This document shows, piece by piece, positions 16,453 through 24,005 of a stretch of DNA of 33,207 bases. Position numbers and translations under genes: made by a program. Origin of the DNA: JAGWRA01 sp035534615 (GTDB lineage Bacteria > Acidobacteriota > Vicinamibacteria > Vicinamibacterales > CAVVIG01); contig DATLRO010000044.1 in the NCBI GenBank assembly GCA_035534615.1, positions 1 to 33,207 of the forward strand, given 5' to 3'. The notes beneath the pieces were generated by a model. That model searched no databases and was not told where the DNA came from. It saw only the letters and a list, made by a program, of their open reading frames with translations. Each line of letters begins with the position of its first letter. Position 1 is the first letter of the stretch.

Positions 16453-16868
16453 CCCTTCACCGCCTGCAAACGGCTCGCTCACCGGCTTCGGGGGAAAACA
16501 GGCCGATTCGCAGACCGACCGGCCTCCGGCTGGCAGAATTGGCACCCGGGCGCTCCCGCCGGCTGGGCCAGAACTGCCAGCCGGCGGGACGGTTCGCGTC
16601 ATCGTGTGCAACGACGAGCGGCTCCGCTTCAGTCCGGCCGCGCTCCGACCGATAAGCCCGTCGGGTGGCTCCATGGGAGCCCGAGGCCGGCCTGGGGGCC
16701 GGCCGGCTTGAGTTCCGGCTGTCCGGGCACTATTCTCTTGGGACGCATCACCATATCCGGCCACGCCGCCGGATCCCGAGGGCAGCCCCGCCGGCATTTC
16801 GCCTCCGGACCGCGACGAGCGGACGGCCCGAGACCAGGACGAGGGCAGGAATCAGGGAGACGTGAATC
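16453..16868. other. 416-base intergenic region between comM and the coiled-coil gene
   Basis: No convincing gene is seen here; the open minus-strand frame is an upstream extension of comM with no conserved content. It holds an 11-bp inverted repeat, CCGGCTGGCAG (16526-16536) and CTGCCAGCCGG (16574-16584), with a 37-base spacer. A GC-rich hairpin lies around 16682-16706 without a T-run. A plausible plus-strand promoter follows. Confidence 0.5.
16708..16736 (+). promoter_or_regulatory. Candidate promoter of the coiled-coil gene
   Basis: TTGAGT (16708-16713) and TATTCT (16731-16736) are separated by exactly 17 bases, each matching four of six sigma-70 consensus positions. Transcription would start near 16743, giving a leader of about 125 bases before the ATG at 16869. 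Confidence 0.4.
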
Positions 16869-19595
16869 ATGCTTGACGCCTTGAAGAACATGGCCGGAGG
16901 AAAGGGCAAGACGGCGCAGAAACAGGTCGACGAGCTCGAAGCGCTCATCGCGAACGCCCGCGAGGAGCGGGGGGCGATCGGCGCGATGCTGACGGCGCTC
17001 GCCACCCGGAGCGCGAAGCTCGCCCCGATCCAGAAGACGCTCGAGCAGGTCACCCAGCGCGCCGGCACGACCGCCGAACAGGTCGAGGCGCTGAGCCGCC
17101 GGCTGGCGGACCTCGATACCCAGGCGCTGCAGCTGGCCGAGCTCGACAAGCGGATCCAGGTCCTCAAGGAGGCCGCGCTCCAGGCGGAGCAGACGACGGA
17201 GCGGGCGCTCGGGCCGGACGGCGAGCTGCGCAAGCACCGGGAGGCGGTCCAGCAGCTCTCGTCCCAGGCGCTGCAGACGCAGGCGAGCATCGACACCCTC
17301 AAGAAGGAGCGGGCGGCGCTCGAGGAGCTGCGGACCGAGCTCAAGCAGACCCTTGGCGAAGTGAAGCAGTCGAGCACGCAGGCCTCGGCGGTCAAGGGCG
17401 ATCTCGACCAGATCCGTTCGCTGGCCACGCAGCTCGCGCAGGATTACGGCCGCGTCCGCGAGACCTCACGGGAGGCCAAGGACGACACGACGGCCGCCAT
17501 GGCGACCATCAAGGAGGTCGAGAAGAAGCTCGGGCCGCTGGCGGCGCTCCACGAGATGAGCGAGCGGACCGAGGAGCGGCTGACCACGCTGAACGCGCTC
17601 GCCGAGCACGTCTCGCACAAGGCGAAGGCGCTCGAAGGGCAGCAGCAGGCGGTCGAGCACGCGGTGGTCCAGGCGAACCGGCTGAGCGAGATGGTCTGGA
17701 ACATGGACGTCCAGATCGCCAAGCTGAACGAGGGCCTGAAGCAGGCGGCGAAGGCCGAGGAGACGATCGGCCGGATCGAGAAGCTGGTGCAGGACACCGG
17801 CGCGCAGCTCGACAGCGCCACCCAGGCGCGGCTGGAGGCCGAGCGGGCGACGTCGAAGCTGGAGAAGGAAGCGACGGGGCTGCTCGAGGCGGTCCGCCAG
17901 CAGATCGAGAAGCTGGCGCTCGAGAAGAAGGAGTTCGAGGCGTTCGACCAGCGGCTGCACACGCTGCAGTCGACGCTGGGCGAAGCCGAAGGACGGCTTG
18001 ACGCCCTGGCGGCCAAGGACAAGAACCTCGTGGCGCTGACGCAGAAGGTCGACGGCCTGGCGAAGCGGTTCGAGGACCTGTTCAACCAGGCCGAGGACCT
18101 GACCAGGAAGCAGCTCGCGCTGGACGGGCTGACCGATCAGCTGGCGCAGTCGGACGAGCTGGCGAAGCGCAACCTCAACCACATGGAAGCGCTGCGGCAG
18201 GGCAGCCGCGACCTGGAGCGCGTCCGCAAGGAGATCCAGGACTTCTACAAGGCCCACGCCGAAATCGCCCAGATCCGGGACCGGCTGGCGTCCGACCGGG
18301 TGGCGTTCGACGGATTCACGGAGCGGATGACCGCCTTCAGCACGAAGGCCCCCGAGCTGGAAGCCCGCCTCGAAGCGATCATGGGCAAGATGACCCTGGT
18401 CGAGGAAGGGACGCAGAAGGCCACGCGGCTCGGCGAATCGGTCAGCGCGCTCGATGCCCAGCTGAATCGGGTCGCCGCCCGGCTGCAGTTCGTCGAGAAG
18501 CTGGAAACCCGCCTCAACGGCCTGAACGAGCTGAGCGGGGACGTCGACCGGAAGTTCGTCGAGCAGCTGGCCCGGCGCGGCGAGCTCGACACGCTCAAGA
18601 GCGCGTGCGACGGACTGGCGACGCAGATGGTCGACGCGCAGCACAAGGCCGAGGCGGTGGCGGCGCTGCAGGCGCGCATCCTGCCGATGACCGACCAGGT
18701 CTCGAGCCTGCAGCAGGACATCGAGCGGGTGCAGGCGCGCCTGGGCGAGGTCCAGCGGGACGAGGCGGCGGTCACCGAGCAGGAGAAGCACTTCGCCGAA
18801 CTGCTGACGCAGAGCCGGGGGGTCGCGGCCGAGGTCGCCGAGCGCGTGCGGCAGATGCAGTCGCTCTCGGAGGAGCTCGGCCGGTCGACGACCGTCCGCG
18901 ACGAACTGCTCGCCGACCTGGCCCGCGTGCAGGACCGGCAGCGCGACGTGCTGGCCCACGTCGAGGCGACCGAGGACCAGCTCAAGCGGACCGAGAAACT
19001 GTTCAAGCAGCTCGATCAGCGGCGGTCGCAGCTCGCCTTCGCCGAGAAGAAGATGGGCGCGTTCGAGGCGCGGATCGCCGAGCTGAAGCAGAGCACCGAC
19101 GAGTTCGACCGGAAGATCCAGGCGATCGCGGCGCGCGAGGCGCTCGTCGCCGCCGTCAAGAAGGAAGTCGAATCGATCTACGCCATCAGCGCCCGCAGCC
19201 GGGCCGACCTCGACCACGTCGCGGAGCACCGCGGCGACCTGGAACAGCTCAAGGCCAGCGTGGACGACCTGCTGTCGCGGATCGGCGAGACCGACGAACG
19301 GATCGCGGCGATCGACGAGCGCCGCAAGGTGGTGGACGAGGTCCAGCACAAGACCAACGCCATCGTCCACGTGCTCGACGACATCCGGGTGAACCTCGAG
19401 ACGCTCGGCGAGCAGAAGGCGGTCGTCGACCACGTCTCGGAAAAGGTCGCCCAGCTCGAGTTCATGCTGCAGGAGGCACGGAACACCATCCGCTCGCTCC
19501 AGCACGAGCGCGAGCTGGCCCAGCGGATCGAGCAGAGCATCGCCCAGCTCCGGACCAAGACGGCCCGCCCGGACGAAGGGAAGCGGACGGCCTGA
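16869..19595 (+). CDS. Giant cytoplasmic coiled-coil protein of unknown function
   Basis: This 908-residue protein is almost entirely charged, Ala/Leu/Glu/Lys/Gln-rich helix with heptad-like spacing from about residue 15 to the end. It has no signal peptide, no membrane helix, and almost no Pro, Trp or Cys (one Trp in VWNMD, one Cys in KSACDG). Unlike SMC, Rad50 or MukB it has no Walker A or ABC signature at either end, so it is not an SMC ATPase. Recurrent phrases such as 'L..Q...V......L..L...' and pairs like LVALTQKVDGLAKRFEDLF and LQFVEKLETRLNGLNEL suggest degenerate internal repeats. A GGGAGA ribosome binding site lies eight bases before the ATG. It is transcribed alone and ended by a perfect hairpin. 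A filament-forming, scaffold or spacer role is a guess; I recognise no family. Confidence 0.85.
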   Translation: MLDALKNMAGGKGKTAQKQVDELEALIANAREERGAIGAMLTALATRSAKLAPIQKTLEQVTQRAGTTAEQVEALSRRLADLDTQALQLAELDKRIQVLKEAALQAEQTTERALGPDGELRKHREAVQQLSSQALQTQASIDTLKKERAALEELRTELKQTLGEVKQSSTQASAVKGDLDQIRSLATQLAQDYGRVRETSREAKDDTTAAMATIKEVEKKLGPLAALHEMSERTEERLTTLNALAEHVSHKAKALEGQQQAVEHAVVQANRLSEMVWNMDVQIAKLNEGLKQAAKAEETIGRIEKLVQDTGAQLDSATQARLEAERATSKLEKEATGLLEAVRQQIEKLALEKKEFEAFDQRLHTLQSTLGEAEGRLDALAAKDKNLVALTQKVDGLAKRFEDLFNQAEDLTRKQLALDGLTDQLAQSDELAKRNLNHMEALRQGSRDLERVRKEIQDFYKAHAEIAQIRDRLASDRVAFDGFTERMTAFSTKAPELEARLEAIMGKMTLVEEGTQKATRLGESVSALDAQLNRVAARLQFVEKLETRLNGLNELSGDVDRKFVEQLARRGELDTLKSACDGLATQMVDAQHKAEAVAALQARILPMTDQVSSLQQDIERVQARLGEVQRDEAAVTEQEKHFAELLTQSRGVAAEVAERVRQMQSLSEELGRSTTVRDELLADLARVQDRQRDVLAHVEATEDQLKRTEKLFKQLDQRRSQLAFAEKKMGAFEARIAELKQSTDEFDRKIQAIAAREALVAAVKKEVESIYAISARSRADLDHVAEHRGDLEQLKASVDDLLSRIGETDERIAAIDERRKVVDEVQHKTNAIVHVLDDIRVNLETLGEQKAVVDHVSEKVAQLEFMLQEARNTIRSLQHERELAQRIEQSIAQLRTKTARPDEGKRTA

Positions 19596-19617
19596 GGCGG
19601 CCCGCCCCGCGTACACA

Positions 19618-19655
19618 CCACGGGCCGGCAGGCTGGGCAGCCTGCCGGCCCGTGG
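19618..19655. terminator. Perfect 17-bp hairpin between convergent genes (bidirectional terminator)
   Basis: Arms 19618-19634 and 19639-19655 are exactly complementary around a GGGC loop, with one further A-T pair outside. It lies 22 bases after the coiled-coil gene and 18 bases beyond the stop of the converging transglycosylase gene, so it can serve both. The T-run is weak on both sides (TCATTT on the plus side). Confidence 0.7.
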
Positions 19656-19673
19656 TCATTTCCCGCCAGCCGT

Positions 19674-21413
19674 CTACCGCCGCCGGCCCCCGGCGTTCTC
19701 CGCCACCACCCTGACCGTGTAAATCGTCAGGCGGTCTCCGATTGAGAGCCGCGCGCTGCGCAGCCGGTTCCAGCGCTTCAGCTCGTCGACCGACGTGTGG
19801 AACCGCCGGGCAATCCCGTACAGCGTGTCCCCCGGCCGCACGCGATAGGCCTCCCGCACGTGCTCATCGCGGGTCGCCCGCTCGGCGGTCACCGACCGGG
19901 CGACGTCGTCTTCGTCGCCGGTCTGGCCGGCGGCCAGCATCATGGCCGGCTCCCGCGGCACGATCAGCTTCTGGCCGGTCCGGAGCCGCGCGCGGAACGA
20001 CAGATAGTTCGCCTCCGCCAGGTCGCTGCGGCGCACGCGGAGCCGCTCGGCGATCCGCAGCAGCGTGTCGCCCCGCCGCACGGTGTACCAGTGCAGCGAG
20101 GCCAGATCGACGCCCGCGTCGCGTGCGTCCTGCAGCTTCGCCCGCACCAGGTCGCCGGTTCCCTGCGGCACCTTCAGCGCGTAGTCCTTCGCCCCCACCG
20201 GGGTCGTCCAGCGCCGCAGCTCCGGGTTGAGCGCCTGGATCTGCTCGACGGTCGTGCCGGTCCACTCGGCGACGCGACGCAGGTCGACCGGCTCGGAGAG
20301 GCGCACGATGTCGTAGATGACCGGGTGGGCGACCGGCTCGGTGAAGCCGTATTGTGAGGGATTGCGGGCGATGATGACGGCCGCCAGGATCATCGGCACG
20401 TATTCCCGCGTTTCCTGCGGCAGCAGCCAGCGGTGCGCCTCGAGGGTCCAGAAGTCCTGGTCGCCGTGGGTCAGCCGGATCGCCCGCTGGATCCGCCCGG
20501 GCCCGACGTTGTACGAGGCGAGCGCCAGCAGCCAGTTCCCGTCGAACATCTGGCCGAGCGTCTGGAGATACTTGGCGGCCGCCAGCGTCGCCTTCTGCGG
20601 ATCCGACCGCTGATCCACGTACCAGTTGTGCTTCAGGCCGTTCTCGACCGCCGTCTGCCGCATGAACTGCCAGACGCCCTTGGCCGACGCGCGCGACAGC
20701 GCGTCGGTCTTGAACGCGCTCTCGACGATCGGCACGTAGGCGAGGTCCTGGGGCAGGCCGGCGCCGCGGAAGACCTTCTGGATCATCGGCAGGTACCGGG
20801 CGCCGCGGTCGAGCGCCTCCTGGAACCAGTCGTGCAGCTTGCCGGAGAACATCTCGACGTCGGCCAGCACCTGGCGGTTGAGCGGGATCTTCAGGTCGTG
20901 GCCCGGCTGATCCAGATCGGACGACACTGTCTTCTCGAGCGAGGGGGACGGGGCCGGCTGGCCGAAGGTCGACAGCGCCAGCAGCCGGTCGATCGACGCC
21001 GGCTCGTACTTCTTCTCGGTGAACCCGTCGCCCTGCGCCAGCGCGGCGATCTCTTCGGTGCTGATCCGATCGACCAGCAGGTCATACTGCCGGTGGAGCC
21101 GCACGTCGCCGTCGACGCCATAGGGCGCCCGCATGAGCACTTCGATCGCCTGGTCGAACTCCTGCCGCGCCTCGTCCAGGTGGCCGACCTTCAGGGCCCG
21201 CTGGCCGTTCTCGAAATGGGTATTGGATTCCGCGATGAGCGGCGCGACCGGGTCCGGCGGCGCCTGCACCAGGGGCACGGGCGCCTTCGCGGCTGCCACG
21301 GCCCGGGAAGGAAGAACGTCGGCGGGCTGGCTCTTCAACCCAGCCGCGCATCCTGAGACGACTACGGCGGTGCCGACCGCTGCCAGCAGCGGCAGCCAGG
21401 ACCTTCGAACCAT
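19674..21413 (-). CDS. mltD: MltD-like membrane-bound lytic transglycosylase with two LysM domains
   Basis: A 579-residue lipoprotein. The signal ends in VVSGC with the lipidated cysteine at 22. A helical region (about 55-215) precedes an SLT catalytic domain (about 215-330): AYVPIVESAFKTDALSRASAKGVWQFM carries the catalytic Glu231, and LALASYNVGPGRIQRAI closes it. Two LysM peptidoglycan-binding domains follow (about 442-486, HWYTVRRGDTLLRIAERL..., and 522-566, YRVRPGDTLYGIARRF...). This is the known MltD layout: cleavage of the MurNAc-GlcNAc bond with formation of 1,6-anhydro-MurNAc at the outer membrane. It lies 208 bases downstream of the aldehyde dehydrogenase on the same strand, probably under its own promoter with a hairpin-rich leader. 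Confidence 0.93.
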   Translation of the reverse strand: MVRRSWLPLLAAVGTAVVVSGCAAGLKSQPADVLPSRAVAAAKAPVPLVQAPPDPVAPLIAESNTHFENGQRALKVGHLDEARQEFDQAIEVLMRAPYGVDGDVRLHRQYDLLVDRISTEEIAALAQGDGFTEKKYEPASIDRLLALSTFGQPAPSPSLEKTVSSDLDQPGHDLKIPLNRQVLADVEMFSGKLHDWFQEALDRGARYLPMIQKVFRGAGLPQDLAYVPIVESAFKTDALSRASAKGVWQFMRQTAVENGLKHNWYVDQRSDPQKATLAAAKYLQTLGQMFDGNWLLALASYNVGPGRIQRAIRLTHGDQDFWTLEAHRWLLPQETREYVPMILAAVIIARNPSQYGFTEPVAHPVIYDIVRLSEPVDLRRVAEWTGTTVEQIQALNPELRRWTTPVGAKDYALKVPQGTGDLVRAKLQDARDAGVDLASLHWYTVRRGDTLLRIAERLRVRRSDLAEANYLSFRARLRTGQKLIVPREPAMMLAAGQTGDEDDVARSVTAERATRDEHVREAYRVRPGDTLYGIARRFHTSVDELKRWNRLRSARLSIGDRLTIYTVRVVAENAGGRRR

Positions 21414-21453
21414 TCGGGCGCTCCGCGATGTCGTCCCGCTGAATACGGCGAAA

Positions 21454-21518
21454 CGACTTCGTAAGTCGCCCCCCTGGGGGGGCTCCCGGTGACTGGGCGC
21501 GCGCTGGGAAGCGCGCCC
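21454..21518 (-). promoter_or_regulatory. Hairpin-rich leader of the mltD-like gene
   Basis: Three inverted repeats lie in the 208-base gap before mltD: an 8-bp GC stem (21495-21502 with 21511-21518), a C-run/G-run (21469-21474 with 21476-21482) and CGACTT-CGT-AAGTCG (21454-21468). A weak minus-strand -35 TTGACC (plus 21582-21587) lies farther upstream with poor -10 matches (TTAACG at 17-base spacing). None of the stems is followed by a T-run, so they may be leader structure or transcriptional pause sites. Confidence 0.35.
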
Positions 21519-21621
21519 GCAGTGGCCGCTGTGCAGCCGATGTGAAAACCGCCGGCAACGTTAACACGCCGAACGCGTCACGGTCAACCGTAAGTCCAAT
21601 TGCCTCAGCAGTAGGCGACGA

Positions 21622-23448
21622 TCAGCGGGGGCGGGGCCATTCCGCCTGGACGAAAACCCGGCGGGCTTCGCCGAGGTCCCGCGCCGACGGGGTCACGATC
21701 GACCGCTCGCCGATGACGATCCGGCGTCCCGCCTTGAGCGCCTGCCGCACGTCGTCTTCGCAGACGAACTCGGCAGGACGAAGCTCTGCCGATGGTTCGA
21801 CGGGCGGGGCGGCGGGAGCGGGCGGGGCAGCGGGCGGCTCCTGGGCCGGCCTGGCCGCCGGCAGCCCGGCACCCGGCCCGGAGGAGGGGAGCGCGGCCGG
21901 GCGGCCGGCAATCCCGCGCGCCTGCAGGAACGAGCCGATCCGCTGAGCCAGCGCCTGCGCGTCGATCCCCTTGGGGACGTCGCGCACCGGCGCCCGCGGC
22001 AACGCCGGCCCCGGCGCAGGGGCGGACGAGGTTGGTGCCTGGCCGGCGGCCGGCCGGGCCGCGGGCGCGATCGGCACCGGCCGGATCTCATAGGCGAGCC
22101 GCTTGATGTTGAGCAGGTGGAGCGGCGTGATGTTGTCCGACGTGATGTTGCCGCCGTAGCCGCCGCAGCCGAGCGTCATCGCCGGCGCCAGGCCGGTCGT
22201 CAGGCCGATCGATCCGAGCGTGGTCGGGGTGTTGACGCAGATCCGGAACGCCGGCTTCTTGAGGCCGAACTCGAGGATGATCGCCTCGTTGCGGGAGTGG
22301 ATGGACATCGTGTGGCCCATCCCGCCGTAGCGCAGGATCTGCTTGCACCGCTCGCAGCCTTCGCGCCAGTCGCTGACCACGTAAAACGACAGCACGGGGC
22401 AGAGCTTCTCGATCGACAGCGGGTAGTCACGCCCCACGCCCTCGAGCGGCGCGATCAGCACGCGGGTGTCGGGCGGCACGGTCAGTCCGGCCTGCGCGGC
22501 GATGTGGATCGCCGACTTGCCGACCAGCGCCGGGTTGGGCAGCCGCTGCGGCGTCACCAGCTCGCGGGCCAGCCTCGCCTGTTCCGCCGCCGACAGGAAG
22601 TACCCGCCCTGCGCGGTGAATTCCCGGCGGACCTCGCCCGCCACCGCGTCATCGACCACCACCGAGTTCTCCGACGAGCACAGGACGCCGTTGTCGAACG
22701 TCTTGCCGGTGATGATGTCGCGCACCGCCTTCTTCAGATCGGCGGACGACTCGATGTAGGCCGGCGCGTTGCCCGGCCCGACGCCGTACGCCGGCTTGCC
22801 GGCGCTGTAGGCCGCGCGCACGAGCCCCATGCCGCCGGTCGCCAGGATCACCGCGACCTCGCGCTGTTTCATCAGCTCCTGGGTCCCCTCCAGCGTGACC
22901 GTCGTCATCCAGCTGACGGCGCCGTCCGGCGCGCCGGCGCGCCGCGCCGCATCGGCCAGCACCTCGGCCACCCGGCTGATGCACCGAACGGCCGACGGGT
23001 GGGGACTGAGCACGATCGCGCATCGCGCCTTGAGCGCGATCAGCACCTTGTAGATCGCCGTGGAGGTCGGATTGGTCGAGGGAACGATGGCGGCCACGAC
23101 GCCGAACGGCTCGGCGATCTCGACCACCTTGCGCGCGTCGTCACGGCGGATGACGCCGACCGTCCGCATCGGCCGGATGTACTCGTACACCCGCTCGGAC
23201 GCGAACAGATTCTTCTGAATCTTGTCGGCGACGACGCCGAAGCCGGTCTCCTCGACGGCGAGCCGGGCGAAGGCTTCTGCCTGCGGCGTGGCGGCCGCCG
23301 CCACCGCGTCGACGAGCGCATCGATCCGGTCCTGGGAGAACTCGGCCAGTTCGGCCTGGGCCTGCCTGGCGCGGCGGGCGAGCTGGCGGGCCTCCTGGAT
23401 GGAAGCCAGGTCGCGGTCGCCGATCGAGAGCTGGGCGTCGACAGCCAT
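21622..23448 (-). CDS. Microcompartment-type CoA-acylating aldehyde dehydrogenase with C-terminal extension
   Basis: Residues 1-455 form an acylating aldehyde dehydrogenase of the EutE/PduP/AdhE-N class, which turns an aldehyde, CoA and NAD+ into acyl-CoA. Seen are PSTNPTSTAIYKVLIALKAR (123-142), ILATGGMGLVRAAYSAGKPA (201-220), the catalytic Cys257 in DNGVLCSSE, and GHTMSIHSRNE (378-388). Some 150 further residues follow: a Pro/Ala linker (about 457-490), a short amphipathic helix GIDAQALAQRIGSFLQARG (494-512), a second Pro/Ala linker (about 514-557), and a final module (560-603, VCEDDVRQALKAGRRI...IVTPSARDLGEARRVFV). The helix between linkers resembles an encapsulation peptide; the last module resembles the EutT N terminus. 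It is 34 bases downstream of the shell gene. The ATG at 23448 fits the family N terminus but lacks a clear ribosome binding site, which may mean coupling to the upstream gene. Confidence 0.9.
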   Translation of the reverse strand: MAVDAQLSIGDRDLASIQEARQLARRARQAQAELAEFSQDRIDALVDAVAAAATPQAEAFARLAVEETGFGVVADKIQKNLFASERVYEYIRPMRTVGVIRRDDARKVVEIAEPFGVVAAIVPSTNPTSTAIYKVLIALKARCAIVLSPHPSAVRCISRVAEVLADAARRAGAPDGAVSWMTTVTLEGTQELMKQREVAVILATGGMGLVRAAYSAGKPAYGVGPGNAPAYIESSADLKKAVRDIITGKTFDNGVLCSSENSVVVDDAVAGEVRREFTAQGGYFLSAAEQARLARELVTPQRLPNPALVGKSAIHIAAQAGLTVPPDTRVLIAPLEGVGRDYPLSIEKLCPVLSFYVVSDWREGCERCKQILRYGGMGHTMSIHSRNEAIILEFGLKKPAFRICVNTPTTLGSIGLTTGLAPAMTLGCGGYGGNITSDNITPLHLLNIKRLAYEIRPVPIAPAARPAAGQAPTSSAPAPGPALPRAPVRDVPKGIDAQALAQRIGSFLQARGIAGRPAALPSSGPGAGLPAARPAQEPPAAPPAPAAPPVEPSAELRPAEFVCEDDVRQALKAGRRIVIGERSIVTPSARDLGEARRVFVQAEWPRPR

Positions 23449-23482
23449 AAGGACGAGGGGAATCCGGGCGGCAGGCGCCTGT

Positions 23483-23758
23483 TTACACCTTCGGCAGTAT
23501 CTTCTCGACTTCCGCGTGGGGACGCGGAATGACGTGCACCGACACCAGCTCGCCGACCCGCCGCGCGGCCGCGGCGCCGGCATCGGTGGCCGCCTTCACG
23601 GCGCCGACGTCCCCCCGCACCATCACGGTGACGTAGCCCGCGCCGATGTATTCCTTCCCGATCAGCACGACGTTGGCCGCCTTGACCATGGCGTCGGCCG
23701 CTTCAATCGATCCGATCAGGCCGCGGGTCTCGACCAGTCCCAGTGCTTCGAGCGACAT
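23483..23758 (-). CDS. BMC-H bacterial microcompartment shell protein (PduA/EutM-like)
   Basis: A 91-residue single-domain shell protein, nearly canonical: EALGLVETRGLIGSIEAADAMVKAANV, VTVMVRGDVGAVKAATDAGAAAA and VHVIPRPHAEVEKILP. Such proteins form hexamers that tile the facets of microcompartments. The pore loop reads IGAG, with Ala40 where PduA has Ser40, so the central pore would be lined by a small apolar residue. The start is the ATG at 23758, five bases after GGAGG; an upstream open frame to 23869 is rejected as low-similarity. It heads an operon with the aldehyde dehydrogenase. No pentameric (BMC-P) or trimeric (BMC-T) shell gene is in the window, so this protein must assemble with partners encoded elsewhere, or form sheets alone. 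Confidence 0.95.
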   Translation of the reverse strand: MSLEALGLVETRGLIGSIEAADAMVKAANVVLIGKEYIGAGYVTVMVRGDVGAVKAATDAGAAAARRVGELVSVHVIPRPHAEVEKILPKV

Positions 23759-23870
23759 CCCATCCTCCGACCCGCGCCCTGCAGGCCCAGTCCGGCGTCC
23801 AACGCGAGCCGCGACGGCGTCGGATCCGCAGGCGCTGCCCTCAGTGCTGAGTCGCCCGAACTCTAACATA

Positions 23871-23885
23871 TTGCAGAAGATGCAA
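23871..23885. promoter_or_regulatory. TTGCA-N5-TGCAA dyad in the divergent region of the BMC operon
   Basis: A perfect inverted repeat, TTGCA (23871-23875) and TGCAA (23881-23885), lies between the BMC-H gene (minus) and the lipoprotein gene (plus) in a local AT-rich stretch. TTGCAG-N18-TATCAT (23871-23900) could be a plus promoter. On the minus strand TTCAGT-N17-TATGTT overlaps it. A smaller palindrome, CTCAG-TG-CTGAG, lies at 23840-23851. This is a candidate shared operator. Confidence 0.45.
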
Positions 23886-24005
23886 CAACTGAACTATCAT
23901 GCCGGCGCCTTGCGACTTGCGGCGGATCCGCGCTCCCGACCCGGGGTCCGCACGCGGTTCACCCTGACCCAGGTCGGGTTCCGTACTCCGGAGCCGGGTT
24001 CATCC

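Noticed and set aside
16453..16797. N-terminal extension of comM
   Set aside because: The frame is open, but ComM proteins begin at the LATLRTAIV segment and the resulting 505-residue length is normal.
16869..19595. SMC or Rad50-type ATPase
   Set aside because: No Walker A, Walker B or ABC signature at either end, only coiled coil.
23449..23583. Upstream extension of the aldehyde dehydrogenase into the BMC-H gene
   Set aside because: It overlaps the shell gene in another frame and does not resemble the family N terminus.
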